From contig CAJTPB010000005.1 in the NCBI GenBank assembly GCA_910578065.1, forward strand, positions 32,843 to 96,842: a stretch of DNA of 64,000 bases, read 5' to 3'. This document shows positions 17,184-26,030 of this stretch, piece by piece; the stretch's first letter is position 1; every line of letters begins with the position of its first letter. Source of the DNA: an uncultured Christensenella sp. (lineage in GTDB: Bacteria > Bacillota > Clostridia > Christensenellales > Borkfalkiaceae). The notes under the pieces are model-generated. The model saw only the letters and a list, made by a program, of their open reading frames with translations. It did not search any database and was not told the DNA's origin. A program made the position numbers and the translations under genes.

Positions 17184-17214
17184 GCCCCGAGAAAAGCGGC
17201 GGGGTTTTGTTTTT
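17184..17214 (+). terminator. Terminator-like hairpin in the late leader
   Basis: CCCCG / CGGGG stem with a 10-nt loop followed by TTTTGTTTTT. It ends the early operon, yet lies downstream of the late promoter, so late transcripts must read through it; attenuation or antitermination is possible. Confidence 0.6.
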
Positions 17215-17227
17215 GAGGGAGTACAGA

Positions 17228-18469
17228 GTGCAGATTGTATACAAGACAATAGACGAGCTGAAACCGTACAAGCGCAACCCCCGCAACAACGACGGGGCGG
17301 TCGACGCGGTCGCGGCAAGCATAAAAGAATTCGGGTTCAAAATTCCGATCGTAATTGATACTGACGGAGAGATTATCGCAGGGCATACCAGACTGAAAGC
17401 CGCGCAGAAGCTCGGGCTTGCAGAAGTGCCGTGCATCATAGCGGACGACCTAACGCCCGACCAGATAAAGGCGTTCCGACTTGCGGACAACAAAACCGCC
17501 GAGCTTGCCGAGTGGGACTTCGAGCTTTTACAGTTGGAGCTTGACGAGATAAAGCTCGATATGTCGGACTTCGGGTTTGATACCACGCCCGAACCCGGCG
17601 AGCCGTACGAGGACAACTACGAGCCGGAGCCGCCCACCGATCCAAAAACCAAGTCGGGCGAACTATTCAAGCTCGGCAACCATTACCTCTTATGCGGCGA
17701 CGCTACAAGCGCGGCGAGCTACGCAAGACTGACGGGGGGGGGTCTACTTGACCTCATATTGACCGACCCGCCGTACAACGTAGATTACGAGGGAAAGACA
17801 AAGGACAAACTGAAAATCGAAAACGACAAAAAGGACGACGCGTCCTTTTTTGAGTTTTTGAGTGACGCATTCGAGAACGCCGCCGAAGCATTGAAGCCGG
17901 GCGGCGTTTGGTATATATTCCACGCAGACAGCGAGGGCGAGAACTTCCGCAGGGCAGCCCGCGAGAAGTTGGGAAAGGTAAGACAATGCCTTGTATGGAA
18001 CAAAAACACCATAGTCCTCGGTCGCCAAGACTACCAATGGAAGCACGAGCCGTGCCTTTACGGTTGGAAAGAGGGCGACGCGCATTACTTCGTCGACGAC
18101 AGAACGCAAGCGACCGTTTACGAAGATAAAGGCATTGACCTTAAGAAGCTGAAAAAGGACGAAGCCATAAAGCTCTTGCAAGACATATTCAGCGACAAGC
18201 AAAGCACGACGGTCATCAACGAGGATAAACCCGCACGAAGCGCGGAACACCCCACAATGAAGCCCGTCAAGCTGCTTGCAAGGCTAATACGCAACAGCAC
18301 CCGCCCGGGAGAAACAGTACTCGACCCGTTCGGCGGGAGCGGTTCAACACTAATCGCTTGTGAACAGCTCGGGCGAATTTGCTACACAATGGAGTTCGAC
18401 CCGAAGTATTGCGACGTAATAATTGACCGTTGGGAAAAGCTAACGGGACAAAAGGCGGTAAAGATATGA
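17228..18469 (+). CDS. ParB-like domain fused to N4/N6 DNA methyltransferase
   Basis: 413 residues; GTG at 17228 with GAGGGA eight bases upstream. N-terminal ParB/Srx-like domain (1-90): RNPRNNDGAVDAVAASIKEF and IIAGHTRLKAAQKLGL. C-terminal methylase: catalytic motif IV TDPPYN (Asp180-Tyr183) and SAM motif DPFGGSGSTLIACEQLGR. A G9 tract (17734-17742) encodes Gly170-172 only eight residues before DPPY. First gene of the late operon. ParB-methylase fusions are common in phages and protect DNA or mark packaging substrates. Confidence 0.9.
   Translation: MQIVYKTIDELKPYKRNPRNNDGAVDAVAASIKEFGFKIPIVIDTDGEIIAGHTRLKAAQKLGLAEVPCIIADDLTPDQIKAFRLADNKTAELAEWDFELLQLELDEIKLDMSDFGFDTTPEPGEPYEDNYEPEPPTDPKTKSGELFKLGNHYLLCGDATSAASYARLTGGGLLDLILTDPPYNVDYEGKTKDKLKIENDKKDDASFFEFLSDAFENAAEALKPGGVWYIFHADSEGENFRRAAREKLGKVRQCLVWNKNTIVLGRQDYQWKHEPCLYGWKEGDAHYFVDDRTQATVYEDKGIDLKKLKKDEAIKLLQDIFSDKQSTTVINEDKPARSAEHPTMKPVKLLARLIRNSTRPGETVLDPFGGSGSTLIACEQLGRICYTMEFDPKYCDVIIDRWEKLTGQKAVKI
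17734..17742 (+). repeat. Homopolymer G9 in the ParB-methyltransferase gene
   Basis: Nine G across Thr169-Gly172, just before the DPPY active site. A one-base slip would remove the catalytic domain but leave the ParB-like part. Confidence 0.6.
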
Positions 18470-19260
18470 TCGAGAAAGTAAACCCGAGCCACCCCGACAA
18501 GATAGCCGACCGCATAGCGGGCGCGCTTGTCGATATGGCTTACATGGCAGCCAAAGACCCCAAGATTGCGGTCGAGGTTCTAATCGGACACGGCAAAGCC
18601 CACATAATAACCGAAAGCTCCGTGGCGTTGCGCCCGGACGATATATACAAGGCAGTCCGCAGAATAGCGGGGACGGTTGCGGTCGACTACGTAAGACACA
18701 ACCAAGACGCGCACCTTGCCGAAAATCAACGCTGTGAGCCACGCTGTGGCGATAACGGAATATTCAAAGGAATTCCGCTAACCGACGAAGAAAAGCGGGC
18801 GTCGTGGCTTGCAAGAGCCTTATACGACGAATACGGCGCGGACGGTAAATACATAATCGACGGGGACAAAGTAGTCGTCTGCCAGAGCCACGCAACCACG
18901 AACGAATTGCGGGAGAAGCTGACGCAGAAAGGCAACCGCGTTATTGTAAACCCGCTCGGCGATTGGCTCGGCGGTTTGAACGTAGACACGGGAGCAACCA
19001 ACCGAAAGCTCGGAAGCGATATGGGGCATTCGGTAACGGGCGGCGGTCTACACGGTAAAGACTTAAGCAAGGCAGACGTGAGCGTGAATATATACGCATT
19101 CCTTAAAGCACAGGAAACGGGGCAACCCGTAGAGCTGTCGTGCGCGATAGGCGACACAACTATTGACGGAAAGCCCTACGCCGGAATCGTAGAGATTGCA
19201 AGACGCTATATAAACGATATCGGCGGTTTTGAAAAGTTTGCAGAGTGGGGGCTTTTCTAA
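18466..19260 (+). CDS. metK: Compact phage S-adenosylmethionine synthetase
   Basis: 264 residues, against about 380-400 in bacterial MetK. ATG overlaps the methylase stop (ATGA). Conserved parts: SHPDKIADRIAGALVD (ATP/methionine site), CGDNGIFKG, and NPLGDWLGGLNVDTGATNRK with GGLHGKDLSKADVSVN. Makes SAM from ATP and methionine. Coupling to a methyltransferase gene suggests it feeds phage methylation and the radical SAM enzyme during infection. Confidence 0.85.
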   Translation: MIEKVNPSHPDKIADRIAGALVDMAYMAAKDPKIAVEVLIGHGKAHIITESSVALRPDDIYKAVRRIAGTVAVDYVRHNQDAHLAENQRCEPRCGDNGIFKGIPLTDEEKRASWLARALYDEYGADGKYIIDGDKVVVCQSHATTNELREKLTQKGNRVIVNPLGDWLGGLNVDTGATNRKLGSDMGHSVTGGGLHGKDLSKADVSVNIYAFLKAQETGQPVELSCAIGDTTIDGKPYAGIVEIARRYINDIGGFEKFAEWGLF

Positions 19261-19274
19261 CAGGGAGGACACAC

Positions 19275-19682
19275 ATGGCAAACGAACAAAACCTTAAAAA
19301 GTTCGGAAAGGACAAACCGCCCTTAACCCACGAAGAAGCCGTGAAGCAAGGCAAGACGGGCGGGAAAGCAAGTGGCGAGGCGAGAGCCAAAGCAAAGACG
19401 TCCCGAGAAATAGTCGAGCTGCTCGACAGTTTACCGGTTACGGAGAACAACAACGCGATTATGGAAACGCTCGGCATTCCCGAAGATATGCGGACGCGGC
19501 AAACGCTCCGACTGCTTCAGCTACAAAAGAAAGCCGAGCAAGGGGACGCGCAGGCGAACAAGCTACTGCTCGAGATAAGAGGGGAGGCGGCGGCGTCGAC
19601 CGTGAACCTTGAAGTCAATACCGAAGCGCGGGACGCATACGACCGAGCGGCGGCGGCCATCAAAGGGGCGAAGAAGAAATGA
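19275..19682 (+). CDS. terS: Probable terminase small subunit
   Basis: 135 residues; ATG at 19275 after GGGAGGAC. Basic, Gly/Ala/Lys-rich N-terminus (KQGKTGGKASGEARAKAK), then helices (SREIVELLDSLPV, RLLQLQKKAEQGDAQANKLL). It directly precedes the large terminase with a 4-bp overlap; the identification rests mainly on position and general character. Confidence 0.6.
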   Translation: MANEQNLKKFGKDKPPLTHEEAVKQGKTGGKASGEARAKAKTSREIVELLDSLPVTENNNAIMETLGIPEDMRTRQTLRLLQLQKKAEQGDAQANKLLLEIRGEAAASTVNLEVNTEARDAYDRAAAAIKGAKKK

Positions 19683-21097
19683 CATTCGACCAAGTGATAT
19701 GGACGGACAAAATGCGGGCGATATTCGCAGACGACGCACCGGTCATTCACTTATGCGGGGCAATGGGTACAAGTAAAACCCTTGTCGCCGGGCTTTTGTT
19801 TTTTGACCGGGTAATGAACGCACCCGCCAACGTCAACCAATTTGCGATTATAGGCGTTTCGTCCGTACTCGTAAAGCGTAACTTCGTAGACAAGGCTGAC
19901 AGCCTATACAACATACATCGCGGGCTTTGTACACCGTTCAGCGACGGGGACAAGGACGCGGCGGGTTCGCACTTCTGCATCTACGGCAAGTACGGAAAGA
20001 AAATCGTCTACATAGCGGGTGCAGATAACAAAACGAGCTTCACGAACATTCTATCGCTCGACTTGGGCGGCATACTTCTCGACGAGCTATCGGTGCTACA
20101 CCCGGACGTGTGGCGTGAAGCATACGGACGAGTTCAGCGTTTAGCATACGCAGGGTGGCTGATAACCACAACCAACGGCGGCAACCCGGCGCAAGAGTTT
20201 TACGGCGAGCTTGTAAACCACGCAACGGTTAAATTCCGAGATACCGTGCCGAAGATAGAGCTTGACGAAATGGTCGAGGACAGACCCGACGAGCATTACT
20301 ACCATTTCAACTTACACGACGACTGCCCGCATAAGACAGCCGAGCAAACCGAAAGGCTTTGCAACAGCTACCCGGTCGGGAGCTTTTACCACTATTCCAA
20401 GATACTCGGTTGCAGGGGCTACGCCGAGGGCGCGCTGTACGCACAGCTTCTCGGGGACGCGGAGGTTATACCGTTTGAGGACTTGAACCTTGCAGCGTTT
20501 GAGGAAGTAGTCGCAACGGTAGACGTTGGCGCAAGCGTAAACGGCGACGACGACAGCAAGTCGCACACGATAGTCGCTATCGGCGGTTATACCCGACAAT
20601 ACCACCGCGTCGTTGCGATAGCCTCGAAGAAGATCGAGAGCATAGAACACCGCGACATTATAGACGAAGCCGAGGAGTGGCTGTACAAGTATTGGCTGAA
20701 GCTATACGGCAAGTTCAAAGCGATACTAATCGACAAAGCCGATTACAAGCTCGTCAGCACGTGGCAGAACCACAGCCGGTGGCGCGGCAAGGTAAGCGTT
20801 CTCGGGTGCATAAAGACGGTAAAGGACTACTGCCCCGACCTACCCGCAAGAGCGGCGGTCAAGTGCCAACTTATGATGCACAGCAAGCAATACCCGAAAA
20901 GCCGAATTGTATGGTGCGATCCCGATATGCTAAAAGCACACCGACAAATTCTGCAAGACAAGGACGGGTCGGAACTCGACCAAGCCAACGTGTGGCAGGA
21001 CTACGCCGACTGCTTCTCGTACCTAATTCTGTGGCGCATAGTAAAAATACTTGCGGACAAAACACCCCGCGAGCATACAAATATTCAATTCTATTAG
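19679..21097 (+). CDS. terL: Terminase large subunit
   Basis: 472 residues. ATPase: variant Walker A GAMGTSKTLVAG (27-38), Walker B ILLDELS near residue 135, coupling motif WLITTTNGGNP. Nuclease domain from about residue 278: ATVDVGASVNGDDDSKSHT with metal-binding Asp, then ILIDKADYK. Packages phage DNA through the portal. An overlapping reading frame from 20677 is not coding until 21109. Confidence 0.93.
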   Translation: MTFDQVIWTDKMRAIFADDAPVIHLCGAMGTSKTLVAGLLFFDRVMNAPANVNQFAIIGVSSVLVKRNFVDKADSLYNIHRGLCTPFSDGDKDAAGSHFCIYGKYGKKIVYIAGADNKTSFTNILSLDLGGILLDELSVLHPDVWREAYGRVQRLAYAGWLITTTNGGNPAQEFYGELVNHATVKFRDTVPKIELDEMVEDRPDEHYYHFNLHDDCPHKTAEQTERLCNSYPVGSFYHYSKILGCRGYAEGALYAQLLGDAEVIPFEDLNLAAFEEVVATVDVGASVNGDDDSKSHTIVAIGGYTRQYHRVVAIASKKIESIEHRDIIDEAEEWLYKYWLKLYGKFKAILIDKADYKLVSTWQNHSRWRGKVSVLGCIKTVKDYCPDLPARAAVKCQLMMHSKQYPKSRIVWCDPDMLKAHRQILQDKDGSELDQANVWQDYADCFSYLILWRIVKILADKTPREHTNIQFY

Positions 21098-21108
21098 GAG
21101 GCAACCCA

Positions 21109-21420
21109 ATGGCAAAAAGAAAGCAGAAGAACGCGCCCGCGTTCAAACTTTCCCCCAAAGCAACGGCACACTTGAACAAGAACCTTGCGGCGATACGCGA
21201 GGGCATAGTCAACGTATGCAAGATGCACACGCACGACAGCGACCCGTCCTTGACGCAAGAGGACTTCGAGCTGTTGTACATTGACAAAGTACTCGGGCAA
21301 CCGATTACGGCGATTTCGGCAACGATAAGGACGCTCGCCGAAGCATTAAGCAAGCAAAAGGAAGCGGCACTCGAGCAGCTTACCGGAAATAAAACAAACG
21401 CGGAGGAAACCAAAAAATGA
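21109..21420 (+). CDS. Hypothetical packaging-region protein, 103 aa
   Basis: ATG chosen at 21109 after AGGAGGCAACCCA. Basic start (MAKRKQKNAPAFKLSPKATA), then helices (LNKNLAAIREGIVNVCKMH, SATIRTLAEALSKQKE). Between terminase and portal; no family recognised. Confidence 0.6.
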   Translation: MAKRKQKNAPAFKLSPKATAHLNKNLAAIREGIVNVCKMHTHDSDPSLTQEDFELLYIDKVLGQPITAISATIRTLAEALSKQKEAALEQLTGNKTNAEETKK

Positions 21421-21755
21421 AAACATTTACCAAAGGCACATTAACCACGACCGTGGACGACGACGACCGCAGAATTCCGCAGTATTTGGCGAACGGTTGG
21501 AAAGAAGCACCCAACCCCGAGAAGCCCAAAGACGACGCGGACAAACGCATTGACAAGGCGATCGGCGAAGCAAACGAGAGCGAGAACGCGCCCAAGACCA
21601 ACGGCAAGGGCGGCGGCAAAGGTAAGAGCAGCAAGGGCAAGAACAGCGCGCCAGACAAAAAGGTCAACGACGCGGTCGACGCTTCCAAGAACGCCGAGAG
21701 CGAGAGAGAAGTGGTTGACGACGGGCTGATTAAGACGGAGGCGGCAAAGAAATGA
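21417..21755 (+). CDS. Hypothetical protein with Lys/Gly-rich linker, 112 aa
   Basis: Short folded-looking start (MKTFTKGTLTTTVDDDDRR, IPQYLANGWKEAP) followed by low-complexity charged sequence (NGKGGGKGKSSKGKNSAPDK). Overlaps the next gene. The start resembles small phage proteins whose IPxxLxxGW motif sits near head genes; role unknown. Confidence 0.55.
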   Translation: MKTFTKGTLTTTVDDDDRRIPQYLANGWKEAPNPEKPKDDADKRIDKAIGEANESENAPKTNGKGGGKGKSSKGKNSAPDKKVNDAVDASKNAESEREVVDDGLIKTEAAKK

Positions 21756-21955
21756 GCGAAGTACGAAGCGATAGCCGAATCTGCATACAGGACAAAAGCG
21801 GGACTATCAAAACCGTGATATTCGAGGAAGATTACGAACGCTTGGGTTACAAGAAAAACGGGTGGACGGTCGTCAAGGACGATTGGACGAAAGAGCGCAC
21901 GGTCAGGCAACCCGTGGACGCTTCAAAGGAAATGAAGCTGACCGCGCTCAAATAA
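21752..21955 (+). CDS. Hypothetical protein, 67 aa
   Basis: MSEVRSDSRICIQDKSG..., with EEDYERLGYKKNGWTVVKDD. Overlaps the gene upstream by 4 bp, 18 bp before the portal gene. No family recognised. Confidence 0.55.
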   Translation: MSEVRSDSRICIQDKSGTIKTVIFEEDYERLGYKKNGWTVVKDDWTKERTVRQPVDASKEMKLTALK

Positions 21956-21973
21956 AGCGAGAGGGCAACACAC

Positions 21974-23722
21974 ATGGACGAAATCAAAAACCCGTACCAA
22001 ATGAGCTTGATTAAAGCCAACGAAACGAAGCTATACAATCAAGGCGCGTTCTGGGCGTTCAATACGGCGAAATACCGGGCGTTGCTTTCCAACGACCCGA
22101 CCGTTATCAAATATTGGTACAGGCACGAAGCGGGCAAGTTTTTCCCGGACGTCTACAAAATAACCGAGCTACAACGCTCGTTTTACTACGGCGACGAATT
22201 CGTGGAAAACGCCGAGGAGTTCTTCGGCATAATTCCAATGATATGTGAGAGTATAGCAAAACTCGTATGCGGAAGCGGTTACGATTTCGACGACAGCGTG
22301 CCGCCCGAGATAAAGAATCGCTTACAGCCGATACTCGACGAAAACGAGTTCGACACCGAGGTCTTAAATTCGAGTATGATCGAAACGCTCGGACTTGGCG
22401 ACGCGGCGTGGCACGTGTACTTCGATAACGAAATATCGAGCCTGCCGATTATAGAGCTTGTACCACCCGAACGGCTTGCCTTGAAGAAGAAAGGCAACCG
22501 CGTGGTTGAATACACGGTCAAGCAACAGATCGTGCTGAACGACGAGGCGCAGCCCTACGAGCTACACACGATATACACCCGCCGAAAGAAGAAAGTCGAA
22601 GTCAACGGGGCGACCCGATACGAGGACGACGGAATTTTACAGCGACACCGCATATTCGACGGGTCAAACTTCCAAGACAACAACACCGAGCTGAAGAAGC
22701 AAGTTTTTTCGGCGTACGGAGTGCAGGAAAAGACAGTTCTGCCCCTCGTAGATTTCCCGATCGTATACTTGCCGAATAACCTTAAAAACGCGCAAGGGGC
22801 GACCAGATGCACGGGCGCAAGACCGTACGGCGTAGTTTTCGGGCTTGACAGCGTGTCGGGGGCTATTGACGAAATTTTATCGAACTGCGTCGACACCGTA
22901 CGCAAGTCGTTCCCGTATTTGCTAATCGACGAACAAATGATACCGTCGGACATTACGGGCGATAAAGATAAAAGCGCGTTCAGCACCCGCCGCCACTCGT
23001 TCCTTTTACCGAAGAACGCAAAGGAAGCCGAAAAGCTGTTACAGCAGATACAAGCGAAGCTCAACACAACCGAGTTCGTCGAGAGCGTGAAATTTCAAAT
23101 AAATATCGCCTTGAACAAAGTCGGCATAAACGCGGCGACGCTTGGCTTGCAGCTTTCCGGACACGTAGAGTCGGAAGCGACGCAGAACGCCAAAGAGCGA
23201 AACAGCATACGCACCCGCAATTCATTCGCCAAAGATTATCAGCGATACCTTGAAAAGCTATTCGCCGTATTGCTTCAGTACGAAGATTACATAAACGGCA
23301 ACACGATAGCGACCGACAAAAAGACCGGACAAACGGCGGTGGTCGCCGAGGAATACCACGGAATAAAAGCGATCTTCCGCAAGTACATAGTTGACACCCC
23401 CGAGGAAGTCGGCAAGGTACTCGCCGAGAAAGTACGCGCCAATATTATGAGCATATTCGCGGCAGTAAGAGAACTGCACCCCGAATGGGACGACGAGGCG
23501 GTCTACAAGGAAACGAACCTTATCTACGCCGAAAAAGCGGGCGCAGCTATACAAGTCGTAGACCCCACAAAACCGCCCGAGAATAGCACGGTTATAACAC
23601 CCGAGCAAAAGGGCAAGGAAAACCCCGCAGAGGGCGCAGAAAAAGGCTTGCAAGCCACGGACGACAACGAGGACGGGGAACAAGCCGACGACAAGCAAAA
23701 GGGCGAGAAATCGCCGAAATAA
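21974..23722 (+). CDS. Portal protein
   Basis: 582 residues. Position between terminase and scaffold, size, and pattern fit a portal: KYWYRHEAGKFFPDVYKI, CESIAKLVCGSGYDFDD, a central beta-rich wing, QLSGHVESEATQNAKERNS (the stem/tunnel region) and a long acidic, Gln/Glu-rich tail (PEQKGKENPAEGAEK). Dodecameric entry channel for DNA. No catalytic motif is expected; a link to SPP1-like portals is inferred. Confidence 0.82.
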   Translation: MDEIKNPYQMSLIKANETKLYNQGAFWAFNTAKYRALLSNDPTVIKYWYRHEAGKFFPDVYKITELQRSFYYGDEFVENAEEFFGIIPMICESIAKLVCGSGYDFDDSVPPEIKNRLQPILDENEFDTEVLNSSMIETLGLGDAAWHVYFDNEISSLPIIELVPPERLALKKKGNRVVEYTVKQQIVLNDEAQPYELHTIYTRRKKKVEVNGATRYEDDGILQRHRIFDGSNFQDNNTELKKQVFSAYGVQEKTVLPLVDFPIVYLPNNLKNAQGATRCTGARPYGVVFGLDSVSGAIDEILSNCVDTVRKSFPYLLIDEQMIPSDITGDKDKSAFSTRRHSFLLPKNAKEAEKLLQQIQAKLNTTEFVESVKFQINIALNKVGINAATLGLQLSGHVESEATQNAKERNSIRTRNSFAKDYQRYLEKLFAVLLQYEDYINGNTIATDKKTGQTAVVAEEYHGIKAIFRKYIVDTPEEVGKVLAEKVRANIMSIFAAVRELHPEWDDEAVYKETNLIYAEKAGAAIQVVDPTKPPENSTVITPEQKGKENPAEGAEKGLQATDDNEDGEQADDKQKGEKSPK

Positions 23723-23794
23723 TAACGGTATTAACCTTTCACGGTTAAACATAAAAAATTAGTCACCCAGACGTTAAATGGAGGAGCAAACAAG

Positions 23795-24568
23795 ATGGAC
23801 GGACAAGTTCAGCAACCCAACGAGGGAGAAGTTAAGAACCCGGGCGAAGTAAAAGTGGAAACGCAGCCCCAAGTGGAAGCACAGCCCACCGAACAGCCCA
23901 AGACCGTGGAGAATCCCGCCACGGAGAACAAGACGGACGGAGAAGCGCAGGGCAAAGAAGAACCCAAAGCCGAGCCGAAGAACGACGACCCGAAAGGGAA
24001 AGAAGAACCGGCACGCGAAATGACCGCAGAGCAGTTCGAGCTGTACAACGAAACGCTGCGGCGCGTTTCTAAAACGGCAAAGGCAAGCCTGCCCGAACGG
24101 TACAATGCTTTTGAAGATACCGAAGTCAAAACGCTTGTAAAGCAGAAAGTTATGCAGGGCGAAACGCCGAGCGTGAAAGAGCTTGCGGCAAGCGTAGTGA
24201 CAAGGCTGACGAAAAAGGAAGAACCGACCGCGCAACCGAGTACGGAAACCCCCAAAGCACAGACGAACCCCGCCGACGAGGTATTGAACCTCAAAGCCGA
24301 GAACGCCTTGCTTAAAGCCGGTATAACAACCGAGCGAATCGACGCGGCGAAAAAGTTATTTATCGCCGAGGGCGCGGACTTCGCAAAAGTAAACGAGTTC
24401 GTCGCAAAATACCCCGAGTGGAAAGCGCAAGAGGGGGCGCAAGTGGTGTTCACAAAAGCACCGCCCCTCGCTGACAAAACAGTTGCAACCCCCGGCGGTC
24501 AGCCCGTGCTTAACGACTTTGAAAAAGCGGTCGCGGCGGCACGGAAAAAAGCAGGGTTGCCCGATTAA
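23795..24568 (+). CDS. Scaffold protein
   Basis: 257 residues, highly charged and low-complexity in the first 80 (PNEGEVKNPGEVKVETQPQV, KEEPKAEPKNDDPK), helical later (LNLKAENALLKAGIT), ending AVAAARKKAGLPD, a common end of Firmicutes phage scaffolds. It guides capsid assembly and lies right before the coat gene. A weak palindrome (23731-23748) lies in the gap upstream. Confidence 0.8.
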   Translation: MDGQVQQPNEGEVKNPGEVKVETQPQVEAQPTEQPKTVENPATENKTDGEAQGKEEPKAEPKNDDPKGKEEPAREMTAEQFELYNETLRRVSKTAKASLPERYNAFEDTEVKTLVKQKVMQGETPSVKELAASVVTRLTKKEEPTAQPSTETPKAQTNPADEVLNLKAENALLKAGITTERIDAAKKLFIAEGADFAKVNEFVAKYPEWKAQEGAQVVFTKAPPLADKTVATPGGQPVLNDFEKAVAAARKKAGLPD

Positions 24569-24596
24569 ATTTTTTCAATAACAAGGAGAAACAAAA

Positions 24597-25625
24597 ATGG
24601 CAATTACTTTAGGTGATGCATTCCAGAATTGGAATCCCGATACCAAACTTGCAACCGGCGGCGCAAAGGTCGACGGTGGCGTTATCGCAATGCTCGAACC
24701 CAATATCTTCCGCAACAAGGTTATGCTTCCCGGCGTAACGTTCGCAACCGACGTCGAGTCGCTTATGGTAGATAACAGGTTCGCAGTCGCATTCATTCGT
24801 AAGCTCGACAAGGTAAAGGTTACGCTTACGAAAGCAACCGCGGACGGAGCGTTCCGCGTCGTACCCACGCAGTCCGACGGAGATTTTATCGAAGTCAAGT
24901 GCAACGACGTATTAAAGGTTGCGGAAGTCGTAAACGAGCCGATCGACGAGGCAAGAGTCAGCGGCAGAACCGCCGAGAGGGTCGCCCTCGCTTCGGAAAG
25001 TTACGACGAAATCAAAGAGCTGCGCTACCTTTCGTACCTTATCAACGGCGGCGGCTCGCCCGACGCAACGGACGTGGGCGCACCTGCGTCGGCTAACACG
25101 ACGAGAAGCACGAAAGACACCGTCCTCGATAACATTATCGACGACAGAGCGACGCTCCGCAAGGCGGGCGCAGACCCCGACACGCTGATTATTTCCGAAG
25201 ATACCGACGCTGTATTTTTGAAGTATATCGGCGCACGCAACTATTTCAGCGTTGCAAGCCCGAGCGAAACCGCCGTGTTCGGTCAGGTATTCGCCGGTAC
25301 GCTTTTCAGCGGCAAGGTTCGCGTGTTCACGTCGAACGCGGTCGGACAGGACAACTCGACGCTTGTCGGTATTTCCGCAACCGCACCCACCGACGAAACC
25401 GAAAAGGCAGCGTGGGAAAAGGAAAAGGCGTTGTGGGATTGGAGCAAAATCGAGTACATTTTGTACGACCACAAAACGCTTTGCATTATCAACGTTGCGC
25501 GCTATATCGGTATTATCGATTACAGCGCAATCGAGCATAACAGCAGCCTTATTTCGATTTTGACCGTTTGCGGTGGACGCATTCGCAACGCGAAAAAGGC
25601 ACTCGCCAAGAAGTACGCGGCGTAA
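24597..25625 (+). CDS. Major capsid protein
   Basis: 342 residues with a strong AAGGAGAAA SD. Pattern of HK97-type coats: early MAITLGDAFQNWNPDTKLAT, DADTLIISEDTDAVFLKYIG-like middle (here GADPDTLIISEDTDAVF) and C-terminal KTLCIINVARYIGIIDYSAI. Position after the scaffold and strong translation signals support it. A structured hairpin follows the stop. Confidence 0.85.
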   Translation: MAITLGDAFQNWNPDTKLATGGAKVDGGVIAMLEPNIFRNKVMLPGVTFATDVESLMVDNRFAVAFIRKLDKVKVTLTKATADGAFRVVPTQSDGDFIEVKCNDVLKVAEVVNEPIDEARVSGRTAERVALASESYDEIKELRYLSYLINGGGSPDATDVGAPASANTTRSTKDTVLDNIIDDRATLRKAGADPDTLIISEDTDAVFLKYIGARNYFSVASPSETAVFGQVFAGTLFSGKVRVFTSNAVGQDNSTLVGISATAPTDETEKAAWEKEKALWDWSKIEYILYDHKTLCIINVARYIGIIDYSAIEHNSSLISILTVCGGRIRNAKKALAKKYAA

Positions 25626-25642
25626 GAGTAAAACGGAACAAC

Positions 25643-25668
25643 GGGAGCGGGGCGACCTGCTCCCTTTG
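25643..25668 (+). terminator. Hairpin after the capsid gene
   Basis: Stem GGGAGCGGG / CCTGCTCCC (one G-T pair) closed by a GCGA tetraloop, followed by TTTGATTT. The weak U-run suggests a partial terminator or 3' stabiliser that keeps capsid mRNA above downstream levels. Confidence 0.6.
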
Positions 25669-25700
25669 ATTTCGTTACACCAAAAACGGAGGGACACGAA

Positions 25701-26012
25701 ATGAACCATATCGACGGTTACATGAGCCGCCTCAACGACAGAGTTATGAGCGGCGCACAGCACGCGATCGACGAATTGAACTACGCCCTTGACGAAATGC
25801 AAATGGCAGCCGACGAGAACCCCGAGCGCGAGGACATAAAGGCTTGCGTTGCGGAAGTCAAGGAAAAGAGCAAAAAGGCATTAGCCGAGTGTTGGGCGGC
25901 GGCGAACCATTGGAGCGAACACTTCGACGGTTTGTGCAACGGCGACAAAACCGAGAACGACGACCCGACCGAGAAAGAAAAAAAGCCCGTCAAGAAAACG
26001 GACGGAGAATAA
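25701..26012 (+). CDS. Hypothetical structural-region protein, 103 aa
   Basis: Helical (MNHIDGYMSRLNDRVMSGAQ, LNYALDEMQMAADENPE, EVKEKSKKALAECWAAAN) with an acidic-basic tail. SD CGGAGGG. Possibly a minor head or decoration protein by position; no family recognised. Confidence 0.55.
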   Translation: MNHIDGYMSRLNDRVMSGAQHAIDELNYALDEMQMAADENPEREDIKACVAEVKEKSKKALAECWAAANHWSEHFDGLCNGDKTENDDPTEKEKKPVKKTDGE

Positions 26013-26030
26013 AACGGGAGGTGCGAAGCT

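Noticed and set aside
20677..21108. Upstream in-frame extension of the gene at 21109
   Set aside because: Lies inside the terminase gene in another frame, with Arg/Gln-rich shadow sequence; a strong SD sits at 21109.
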